From contig NZ_FNWJ01000002.1 of NCBI RefSeq assembly GCF_900108055.1, forward strand, positions 320,382-384,381: a stretch of 64,000 bases of DNA. Direction: 5' to 3'. The notes under the pieces were generated by a model that searched no databases, had not been told where the DNA came from, and saw only the letters and a list, made by a program, of their open reading frames with translations. Made by a program: the position numbers and the translations under genes. Source of the stretch: Thermoleophilum album (lineage in GTDB: Bacteria > Actinomycetota > Thermoleophilia > Solirubrobacterales > Thermoleophilaceae). Positions 44,784 to 51,416 of this stretch are shown here, one piece after another (position 1 is the first letter of the stretch; every line of letters begins with the position of its first letter).

Positions 44784-46187
44784 TCAGGAGCGGATGAGCG
44801 CGAGCACCTCGTCGCGCTTCGCTGCCATGTGCTCCGGCGAAACCAGGGACTCGAGGTTCAGGCGGAGCAACGGCTCGGTGTTCGATGGGCGCACGTTGAA
44901 GTGCCAGTCCGGGTAGTCGACCGAGATCCCGTCAAGCCAGGAGATCTCCGCGTCGGCGTAGCGCTCCGCGATCTCCTGCATCTTCGCTTGGGGGTCAGCG
45001 ACACGCGAGTTGATCTCGCCCGAGATGAAGTAGCGGGAACGCAGCGGCTCGAGCAGCTCGCTCAGCGGCTTGCCGCGCTTGGAGACCAGCTCGAGGACAA
45101 GCAGTGCGGGAATCGACCCCGAGTCGCAGCAGTAAAAGTCGCGGAAGTAGTAGTGACCAGAGACCTCGCCACCGAACACCGCACCGGTCTCGCGCATCCG
45201 CGCCTTGAAGAAGGCGTGACCGACCCGGTTGACGAGCGCACGGCCGCCAGCGCGCTCGACCGTATCGCGCACCGCGCGACTTGCGCGCACGTCGTAAAGG
45301 ATCGTCGCCCCGGGCTCTTTTTCGAGGATTGCCTCCGCCAGCAGCGCGGTCAGGAAATCACCGTCGACGAAGCGGCCGGTGTCGTCGATGAAGAAACAAC
45401 GGTCGGCGTCGCCATCCCAGGCGATCCCGAGGTCCGCGCGTTCCGCGAGCACGCGCCGGATTACCAGCTCTCGATTCTCGGGTAGTAGGGGGTTCGGCTC
45501 GTGCTCCGGGAACCGTCCGTCGGGCTCCCACGCGATCGGTACCAAGGTCAGCGGTAGCTCCGCCAGCAGGGGCCCAACGCCGATCTTCGCAACTCCGTTG
45601 CCGCCGTCGACGACGAGTTTCATCGCACGCACCGCCGCCGGGTCGATGAACGACCGCACACGTGCCCGGTACTCGTCGAGCAGATCTACTCGCTCAACCC
45701 GCCCGCTCGGCTGCGAGGCCGGGCTGCCGTCAGCGATCCCCATCTCGGCGGGCGGACGCTCGACGAGCGCGCGGAGCTCTGCGATGCCGGAGTCGCCCGA
45801 CAGCGCCAGCGCTCCCCGGCGCACGAGTTTCGCGCCCGTCCACTCGGGTGGGTTGTGGGACGCGGTGCAGGCGAGGCCGCCGTCGAGTCCGCGCGCGCCG
45901 ACCGCGTAGTAGAGAACCTCGGTTGGCGTCGTCCCGAGGTCGAGCACGCTGGCGCCGGTGGCGGCCATCCCAGCTGCGTAGCGCTTGGCAAGGGCGGGCG
46001 ATGAGAGGCGCACGTCGCGGCACAAGGCGAGCCGCAGCTTCTGCGTCTCGACGCCTTCGAGCCGCGACACAACCTGCGCGAAGGCCCGTCCGATCCGCTC
46101 GGCCAGGTCCTCGTCGATTTGATCGGGGTAGATCCCCCGAACGTCGTAGGCCTTGAAGATCGAGCTGTCGACCGCGGCGCCCGCCAC
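44784..46187 (-). CDS. manB: Phosphomannomutase/phosphoglucomutase
   Basis: This enzyme interconverts hexose-6- and hexose-1-phosphates, supplying sugar nucleotides for glycans. The 467-residue protein of the alpha-D-phosphohexomutase family opens with FKAYDVRGIYPDQIDE, has the phosphoserine loop CTASHNPPEWTG, the metal loop AWDGDADRCFF and sugar-binding GGEVSGHYYF. GTG 46187 lies 12 bp after the HIT stop. The TAG stop of the HIT gene is also the start of a possible -10 element. Confidence 0.94.
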   Translation of the reverse strand: MAGAAVDSSIFKAYDVRGIYPDQIDEDLAERIGRAFAQVVSRLEGVETQKLRLALCRDVRLSSPALAKRYAAGMAATGASVLDLGTTPTEVLYYAVGARGLDGGLACTASHNPPEWTGAKLVRRGALALSGDSGIAELRALVERPPAEMGIADGSPASQPSGRVERVDLLDEYRARVRSFIDPAAVRAMKLVVDGGNGVAKIGVGPLLAELPLTLVPIAWEPDGRFPEHEPNPLLPENRELVIRRVLAERADLGIAWDGDADRCFFIDDTGRFVDGDFLTALLAEAILEKEPGATILYDVRASRAVRDTVERAGGRALVNRVGHAFFKARMRETGAVFGGEVSGHYYFRDFYCCDSGSIPALLVLELVSKRGKPLSELLEPLRSRYFISGEINSRVADPQAKMQEIAERYADAEISWLDGISVDYPDWHFNVRPSNTEPLLRLNLESLVSPEHMAAKRDEVLALIRS

Positions 46188-46196
46188 GGTCCGGAG

Positions 46197-46202
46197 ACTC
46201 TA
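46197..46202 (-). promoter_or_regulatory. -10 element TAGAGT built on the HIT stop codon
   Basis: Read on the minus strand, TAGAGT starts with the TAG stop of the HIT gene and ends 9 bp before the manB GTG at 46187. Confidence 0.4.
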
Positions 46203-46748
46203 ATCGCTCGCCGGCGCGCTTTCCGCGCGGCTCGTCTCGCGCTGTGCGCCGGAGCCCGCCTCTTCCCTCGGCCAAGCTGCCGCGAGCTCCGCGTAGGCGG
46301 CTTCGAGCGACTGGTTGATCACGCGCGTGTCCGCGATCACGGGCATGAAGTTGTTGTCGCCTTCCCACCGTGGGACCACGTGCAGGTGGAGGTGATCCCC
46401 GAAGCCCGCACCGGCCACTTTGCCCAGGTTCAAGCCGACGTTGAAGCCATCCGGGCGAAACGCGACCTTGAGGGCCCGAATCGCTCGCTGCGTCAACTGC
46501 ACGAGCTCCAGCGCCTCGTCGTCGTGGAGGCGCTCGAAGTCACCGATGTGACGGTAGGGGGCGACCATCAGATGACCCGGTGCGTAGGGGTAGGCGTTGA
46601 GCAGTACGAAGCAGTGATCTCCCCTCTGCAACAGGTAATTGGCGCGGTCGTCAGCGGACGCTGGCTTCGTGCAGAAGATGCACTCCCCGGCCTTCGGGCC
46701 GCGGATATAGGCGATGCGCCAGGGCGCCCAGAGCGGTCGGTCGTTCAT
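46200..46748 (-). CDS. HIT-family nucleotide phosphorylase/hydrolase (Ap4A-phosphorylase-like)
   Basis: A 182-residue histidine-triad protein. The triad is HLHLHVVPRW near residue 120; a CIFC pair near 24-27 may bind zinc. The opening LWAPWRIAYIRG and APYRHIGDFERL match the actinobacterial Ap4A phosphorylase group (like Rv2613c). The C-terminal 20 residues are a polar tail. It lies 34 bp downstream of corA on the same strand. Confidence 0.9.
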   Translation of the reverse strand: MNDRPLWAPWRIAYIRGPKAGECIFCTKPASADDRANYLLQRGDHCFVLLNAYPYAPGHLMVAPYRHIGDFERLHDDEALELVQLTQRAIRALKVAFRPDGFNVGLNLGKVAGAGFGDHLHLHVVPRWEGDNNFMPVIADTRVINQSLEAAYAELAAAWPREEAGSGAQRETSRAESAPASD

Positions 46749-46782
46749 CTGCGCGGAGCGGGTGTTCGCGGCTGCAACGCGA

Positions 46783-47802
46783 TCACAGCCAGCGCCGGTG
46801 TTTGAAGTAGGCGAGCATGCCAGCCAGCATCACGACCATCGAGCCGATGATGATCCAGAAGCTCGTCGATGCTCCTTGGGCAGGGTCACCGCCGCCTGGA
46901 AGCCCGACGTTCATGCCGAAGATGCTGGCGACGAGCGTCAGCGGCAGAACGATCACGCTGATCGCAGTGAGCACCAGCAGGATGTCGTTCACGCGGTGCG
47001 AGATGACCGATTCGTTGGTCGATTCGAGCGCTTCGATCACTTCCTTGTAGTTTTCGAGCACGTCCCAAATACGTTCCGAGGCGTCGACAATGTCGTCGAA
47101 GTAGATTTCGAGGTCGCCTGTCAAGAAGCGATGCTTGGTGCGTTCCAGGTCGTTGAGCACAGCACGCTGAGGTCGGATTATCTTGCGGAAGTTGATGATC
47201 TCTTGTTTGGCATTCGAAATGTCGCGAACGATCTCTTGAGAGCGGCCTTCGAAGATGTCCTCTTCAATGCGCTCGAGCTTGTTACCCATCTTGCGCAGCA
47301 TCGGGAAGCAGTAGTCGATGGCATCGTCAACGATTCGATAGAGCAGGTACCCAGGACCCTTCGACAACAGATTGGCTCGGAACTCCGCGTTCGTGCTGCA
47401 TCGCTCGAAGAGGTAGGAGACCGGCGGTATCGGCTGCTTGGGTAGCGTGATGACGTAGTCGGGTCCCACGAAGATGTCGAGCTCGGCTGCGTTGAGACGA
47501 CCGACGGTCTTGTCGAAGACTGGGAAGTGCAGGACGATGAACAAGTAGTCCGGGTACTCGTCGATCTTCGGCCGCTGGTTGCGCGACGCGATGTCTTCGT
47601 AATCGAGCGGATGGAACGAGAAGTGTTCCTGGAGCCAAGCGCGCTCGAGCGGGCCCGGGCGTTCGATGTTGATCCAACGCAGGCCCCCGTGCGAGACCTG
47701 CTGGATGTTCGGCTCCGCCTTAGCGGCAGCGCTTGGGGTCGCGCCGGCGGCGAGTCTCGCGCGGCGCGCGCGGCGCATACGTGGTCTCGGCACGCTCGGC
47801 AT
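46783..47802 (-). CDS. corA: CorA-family magnesium/cobalt transporter
   Basis: CorA forms a pentameric inner-membrane channel for Mg2+. The 339-residue protein has a soluble N-terminal domain, a long helix (about 180-280), two C-terminal membrane helices (about 275-298 and 312-332) and the signature GMNVG in IFGMNVGLPGG between them. Bases 47161-47340 are about 51% GC, much lower than the neighbours. A TGA lies in frame just upstream of ATG 47802, so this is the longest possible reading; TACAAT (47851-47846, minus strand) is a likely -10 element. The first 30 residues are basic and variable. Confidence 0.92.
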   Translation of the reverse strand: MPSVPRPRMRRARRARLAAGATPSAAAKAEPNIQQVSHGGLRWINIERPGPLERAWLQEHFSFHPLDYEDIASRNQRPKIDEYPDYLFIVLHFPVFDKTVGRLNAAELDIFVGPDYVITLPKQPIPPVSYLFERCSTNAEFRANLLSKGPGYLLYRIVDDAIDYCFPMLRKMGNKLERIEEDIFEGRSQEIVRDISNAKQEIINFRKIIRPQRAVLNDLERTKHRFLTGDLEIYFDDIVDASERIWDVLENYKEVIEALESTNESVISHRVNDILLVLTAISVIVLPLTLVASIFGMNVGLPGGGDPAQGASTSFWIIIGSMVVMLAGMLAYFKHRRWL

Positions 47803-47892
47803 CGCGGCGACTCAGTGGCTCCTCGGGCGCGACCATGACTGGGCGATTGTAGAGCGCCGTGGTGCGTGCCCGGCGCTGCCACTCCCTCCAGC

Positions 47893-47918
47893 CGCTATGC
47901 TTTCGCGCTCACATAGCG
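47893..47918 (+). promoter_or_regulatory. -10 element TATGCT within an inverted repeat
   Basis: TATGCT (47896-47901) would start RNA near 47908, 15 bp before the riboswitch. It lies within CGCTATG (47893-47899) ... CATAGCG (47912-47918), a perfect 7-bp inverted repeat with a 12-bp gap, a possible operator. Confidence 0.45.
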
Positions 47919-47922
47919 CCGC

Positions 47923-48036
47923 TCACATCGAGAGGGGTGGAGGGACTTGGCCCTGTGAAGCCCCGGCAACCATCCCGGACCGCCGCGTTCGGGAACGGTG
48001 CCAATTCCAAGCGGGCCGTGAGCCCGGGAGATGTGA
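47923..48036 (+). ncRNA. SAM-I (S-box) riboswitch
   Basis: A full S-box aptamer. P1 is TCACATC (47923-47929) with GATGTGA (48030-48036). The conserved core GAGAGGGGTGGAGGGACT, GGCCCTGTGAAGCC, CCGGCAACC, GGTGCCAATTCC and the closing GGGAGATGTGA are all present in order. Downstream, GTGACGA (48033-48039) can pair with TCGTCAC (48059-48065), which would break P1, and CCCTCG (48056-48061) can pair with CGAGGG (48081-48086), which excludes the former. It precedes the threonine-synthase-like gene. S-boxes normally lower methionine-pathway expression when SAM is high. Confidence 0.95.
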
Positions 48037-48112
48037 CGAAGTGCTTCGGGCGAAGCCCTCGTCACAAGAGCAGGCAGCGGCGAGGGATCTTCGGTTCGAC
48101 AAGGGGGTCGTG

Positions 48113-49357
48113 ATGGCCGTCGAGGCGCTGCGGTGCAAGGAGTGTGGAGAGAGGTATCGGCTCGATGCGCGCTACGTCTGCGAGCGCTGCTTCGGGCCAC
48201 TCGAGGTCCAATACGACTTGCGTGCTCTTGACGCCGAGGCGGTGCGGCAACGGATCGCTGCCGGTCCCCCTTCGATCTGGCGCTACGTCGACCTCTTGCC
48301 GTTCGCAGAGCCCCCGGAAAGCCCGCTGCCGGTAGGCATGACACCGCTGGTGCGCGCCGACCGGCTGGCCGAGCGACTCGGACTGGGGGAGGTCTGGGTC
48401 AAGAACGACGCGGCCAATCCCACCCACTCTTTCAAGGATCGAGTGGTGGCGGTGGCAATCGCGAAGGCTCGTGAGCTCGGTTACGACGTCGTCGCTTGCG
48501 CCTCCACTGGAAACCTCGCGCAGGCGGTCGCCGCGCACGCAGCCGCCGCCGGACTCGAGGCTTACGTCTTCATTCCCGCCGACCTCGAGCGGGAGAAAGT
48601 GCTCGCGGCCGGGATCTACGGAGCGAAGATCGTCGCCGTCGAAGGCACCTACGACGACGTCAACCGCCTCTGCACCGAGCTTTCGGCGGAGCGCGATTGG
48701 GCGTTCGTGAACGTCAACGTGCGGCCGTACTACGCCGAAGGTTCGAAGACGCTCGGCTACGAAATCGCGGAGCAGCTCGGCTTCGAACTACCCGACCGGG
48801 TTGTCTGTCCGATCGCCTCCGGCTCGATGTTCACCAAGATCGCCCGTGCCTTCGACGAGCTCGTCGAGCTTGGTCTGGTTGCACCGCGCGGCGAGCGCGG
48901 CCCGATCTTCTGTGGTGCCCAAGCCGCAGGGTGCGCTCCCGTCGCCCAGGCCTTCGCTAACGGCTGGGAGGTCTGCAAGCCGGTGAAACCGAACACGATC
49001 GCCAAGTCGCTGGCGATCGGCAACCCCGCAGACGGGCCTTACGCGCTGGAGCTCGCGCGACGCACGGGGGGCACGATCGAGGCCGTGAGCGACGAAGAGA
49101 TCGTCGAGGGCATCGCGCTGCTCGCCGAGACCACCGGCATCTTCCCGGAGACGGCCGGTGGCGTGACCGTCGCCGTGCTCCGCAAGCTCGCCGAGCGGGG
49201 AGCGATCGCTCGCGACGAGCGGGTCGTGGTGCTCAACACCGGCGAAGGGCTGAAGACCCTCGATGCCGCCGAGGCAGCGGTGACGGTTACCCGGATCGAA
49301 CCGCGCTTGGAGGCGTTCGAGCGCGCGTTCGGACTGGCCGAGGCGCTTACCCGCTGA
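48113..49357 (+). CDS. Threonine-synthase-family PLP enzyme; candidate homocysteine synthase
   Basis: A 414-residue fold-type II PLP enzyme. An N-terminal zinc ribbon has CKECG and CERCFG; the PLP lysine is in NPTHSFKDR (Lys 108); CASTGNLAQAVAA and the Gly-rich phosphate loop follow. It would normally be called threonine synthase (O-phosphohomoserine to threonine). However, the PLP motif reads NPTHSFKDRVV rather than the NPTGSFKDRGM I know from Mycobacterium tuberculosis ThrC. A SAM riboswitch controls it and a CysO-like sulfur carrier follows, so an O-phosphohomoserine-dependent homocysteine synthase is a serious alternative. ATG 48113 follows AAGGGGG; the long reading back to 47666 runs through the riboswitch and is rejected. 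Confidence 0.85.
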   Translation: MAVEALRCKECGERYRLDARYVCERCFGPLEVQYDLRALDAEAVRQRIAAGPPSIWRYVDLLPFAEPPESPLPVGMTPLVRADRLAERLGLGEVWVKNDAANPTHSFKDRVVAVAIAKARELGYDVVACASTGNLAQAVAAHAAAAGLEAYVFIPADLEREKVLAAGIYGAKIVAVEGTYDDVNRLCTELSAERDWAFVNVNVRPYYAEGSKTLGYEIAEQLGFELPDRVVCPIASGSMFTKIARAFDELVELGLVAPRGERGPIFCGAQAAGCAPVAQAFANGWEVCKPVKPNTIAKSLAIGNPADGPYALELARRTGGTIEAVSDEEIVEGIALLAETTGIFPETAGGVTVAVLRKLAERGAIARDERVVVLNTGEGLKTLDAAEAAVTVTRIEPRLEAFERAFGLAEALTR

Positions 49358-49407
49358 CACCGACGCCCGCCGTTGCCGGCGCGCGACATCGGGGCCGCGC
49401 ACAAGGC

Positions 49408-49413
49408 TAGAGT
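49408..49413 (+). promoter_or_regulatory. -10 element TAGAGT before the sulfur-carrier gene
   Basis: TAGAGT ends 10 bp before ATG 49424, so the carrier may also be transcribed separately from the riboswitch-controlled gene. Confidence 0.4.
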
Positions 49414-49423
49414 TCTCGCCGCG

Positions 49424-49702
49424 ATGGGCGTGACGGTGAAGATTCCGACGCAGCTCCGTTCGGTAACCGGCGGTGAAGCGGAGGCCGTGGTCGAGGGAGC
49501 GGGAACGGTAGGCGAGGTCCTCGATCGTCTCTACGAGCGTTACGAGGGGCTCAAGGAGCGCATCTCCGACGACGGCGACCTGCGCCGTTTCGTGAACGTC
49601 TACGTCGGCGGCGAGGACATCCGCTTCCTCGATGGACTCGACACACCCGTCGAGGACGGCGACGAGGTGACGATCCTGCCGGCCGTCGCGGGCGGTCGCT
49701 GA
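49424..49702 (+). CDS. MoaD/ThiS-family sulfur carrier, CysO-like, ending Gly-Gly-Arg
   Basis: A 92-residue ubiquitin-like sulfur carrier. MGVTVKIPTQLRSVTGGE, RRFVNVYVGGEDIRF and VTILPAVAGG closely resemble CysO of Mycobacterium tuberculosis, which carries sulfur as a C-terminal thiocarboxylate for CysM. Here the chain ends ...AVAGGR: one Arg follows the di-glycine that must be exposed for activation, so a processing protease would be needed. The activating MoeZ-type enzyme and a JAMM/Mec protease are not in the window. It lies 66 bp after the ThrC-like gene and 5 bp before the RfbG-like gene. Confidence 0.88.
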   Translation: MGVTVKIPTQLRSVTGGEAEAVVEGAGTVGEVLDRLYERYEGLKERISDDGDLRRFVNVYVGGEDIRFLDGLDTPVEDGDEVTILPAVAGGR

Positions 49703-49707
49703 GCACC

Positions 49708-50739
49708 GTGCCGGCGCCGTCGCGCGCCTTCCCTGGCAGCGCCTCGCCGTTCGCCGGGGCGACCGCGTTCGTAACCGGCGGCCAGGGGTTCGTCGGGGCC
49801 CACCTCTGCGAGCGCCTGTTGGCGGAGGGCGCACGGGTGGTCGTTCCGCGCCGTGACGTTCACCCCGACAGTCGCTTCCGTCGTGAAGGTGTCGAGGCGC
49901 GTTGCGACCTCGTCGACTGCGACCTCGCCGACTTCGCGAGCTTGCAGCGGGTGCTGGCGGAGGAGGGTGTCGAGCTGGTCTTCCACTTGGCTGCGCAGAC
50001 GATCGTCGGCACCGCCAACCGGGCGCCGCTTTCGACCTTCGAGTCGAACGTGCGGGGCACGTGGCTTCTGCTCGAGGCTTGTCGTTCGGTGAGCGACCAG
50101 CTGCGCGGGGTAGTCGTGGCTTCCTCCGACAAGGCCTACGGCCAGGCCGAGCAGCTGCCCTACACGGAAGACACGCCGCTTCAGCCGCGCTACCCGTACG
50201 ACGTCTCGAAAGCATGCGCCGATCTCATCGCGCGCTCTTACGCCGCCACCTTCGGACTGCCGGTCGCGGTCCTGCGCCTGGCCAACATCTACGGCCCCGG
50301 CGACCTCAATTGGTCGCGGATCGTTCCCGAGACCTGTCGCGCGCTGGCCGAGGGCCGGCGGCCGGTGCTGCGCTCGGATGGTTCACCGCGGCGCGACTTC
50401 TTGCACGTGGCCGACGCGGTCGAGGCGTACCTGGCGGTCGCCCGCTCGCTCACCGTTCCGGGATTAGCCGGACGCGCCTGGAACGCCGGCTCCGGGCGGC
50501 CGCTTGCCGTCATCGAGTTGGTCGAGCGGCTGATCGAGCTAGCTGGTAACTCAATTGCCCCCGAGGTACGCGGTGCCGGCACGCCGCGCGGCGAGATCGA
50601 CGAGCAGTGGCTCGACTCGCGGGCGATCGCCAGCGAGCTCGGCTGGCGACCGCAAGTGGAGCTCGACGCCGGTCTCGCCAGCACCTACCAGTGGTACCGG
50701 GCGTTCCTCGCGGAGAAAGCCACCGCCGCCTCCGCCTAA
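49708..50739 (+). CDS. NAD-dependent epimerase/dehydratase, CDP-glucose 4,6-dehydratase-like
   Basis: A 343-residue extended SDR. The NAD motif is VTGGQGFVGAHL; the catalytic Tyr-Lys is in YPYDVSKACADLI and the Ser in ASSDKAYG. The pattern SSDKAYG, PYDVSKACADL and NIYGPGDLNWSRIVP is typical of RfbG (CDP-glucose 4,6-dehydratase) rather than RmlB or GalE. An RfbF-like nucleotidyltransferase at 23.4 kb could make its substrate. It starts with GTG 49708, 5 bp after the sulfur-carrier stop, so the two may share a transcript. Confidence 0.82.
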   Translation: MPAPSRAFPGSASPFAGATAFVTGGQGFVGAHLCERLLAEGARVVVPRRDVHPDSRFRREGVEARCDLVDCDLADFASLQRVLAEEGVELVFHLAAQTIVGTANRAPLSTFESNVRGTWLLLEACRSVSDQLRGVVVASSDKAYGQAEQLPYTEDTPLQPRYPYDVSKACADLIARSYAATFGLPVAVLRLANIYGPGDLNWSRIVPETCRALAEGRRPVLRSDGSPRRDFLHVADAVEAYLAVARSLTVPGLAGRAWNAGSGRPLAVIELVERLIELAGNSIAPEVRGAGTPRGEIDEQWLDSRAIASELGWRPQVELDAGLASTYQWYRAFLAEKATAASA

Positions 50740-50781
50740 TTCGGCCAGCGGCTTCTGTCGTTCGGCCCGCCGACCAGCTGC

Positions 50782-51093
50782 CTATTCACACGACTGGAGC
50801 CGGTTTTCTGGAAGCTCGCGGGAAGCCGCCGCCCCCCGCATCAGCCGTGCGAGATGCGGTTCAGTTAGGGATGCTGGGACGCACGGCGTGCCCGCGCGCA
50901 TGCCGCAGGTCGGACACTCGACGGCGAGCGCACGGGTGAACACCCTTTGGTCGACGCTGGCGCGCGCCTCGCGTCGCACCGAGCTGGTGGCGGAGCCGTC
51001 GTCGCGCCACTCTGGCGAGAGGATCTGGCGGCTTGCGGCTCGGTCGCGGGCAGCGACGGCGAGCCGCGGCGTCTGTGCGATCGCTTTTCTCAT
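50782..51093 (-). CDS. Small zinc-ribbon protein of the CPxC-x6-GxPC type
   Basis: A 103-residue ORF with the segment VECPTCGMRAGTPCVPAS followed by EPHLARL near its C-terminus. This C-x2-C, C, H pattern matches short zinc-ribbon domains found in actinobacteria and their phages. The N-terminal 60 residues are Arg/Ala/Ser-rich and unremarkable. ATG 51093 has GGGGGC just upstream. It is flanked by tRNA-Arg; its codon use is less clean than its neighbours, so it may be a decayed or horizontally acquired gene. Confidence 0.5.
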   Translation of the reverse strand: MRKAIAQTPRLAVAARDRAASRQILSPEWRDDGSATSSVRREARASVDQRVFTRALAVECPTCGMRAGTPCVPASLTEPHLARLMRGAAASRELPENRLQSCE

Positions 51094-51231
51094 CGTGCCC
51101 CCGGAGCAGCGCACGGCGAACGCCGACCAACGCGCTCCAACAAGGGAAACGTTGGCCGGCGACAAAACTTGCGCACAAGCGCGCGCGAGATCGCCTAGCT
51201 CCGGAAAGTCGCGATCGCCTGGCGGGAGAGG

Positions 51232-51304
51232 CGCGCCCGACAGGATTCGAACCTGTGACCTCTGGCTCCGGAGGCCAGCGCTCTATCCACTGAGCTACGG
51301 GCGC
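51232..51304 (-). tRNA. tRNA-Arg (CCG)
   Basis: A complete 73-nt cloverleaf on the minus strand. Acceptor GCGCCCG / CGGGCGC, D arm GCTC-GAGC, anticodon stem CTGGC-GCCAG with loop CTCCGGA giving anticodon CCG, TPsiC arm ACAGG-TTCGAAT-CCTGT. No encoded CCA. It reads CGG. Confidence 0.95.
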
Positions 51305-51416
51305 TCTACGCTCAGCTCAGTCTAATTGCGTGCGTACCCGCGTCCGCGCTGACTCCGTTGACCATCGCTCGGGCTCCTCAAGGCATCACGGCAGGGCAAC
51401 CGCGAAGATTTGAGCG

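Noticed and set aside
47666-48112. N-terminal extension of the ThrC-like gene
   Set aside because: It would translate through the promoter and the SAM riboswitch; the zinc ribbon begins right after ATG 48113.
48788-50215. 475-codon minus-strand ORF opposite the ThrC-like, carrier and RfbG-like genes
   Set aside because: It spans three well-supported plus-strand genes and their promoter, and its translation is low-complexity.
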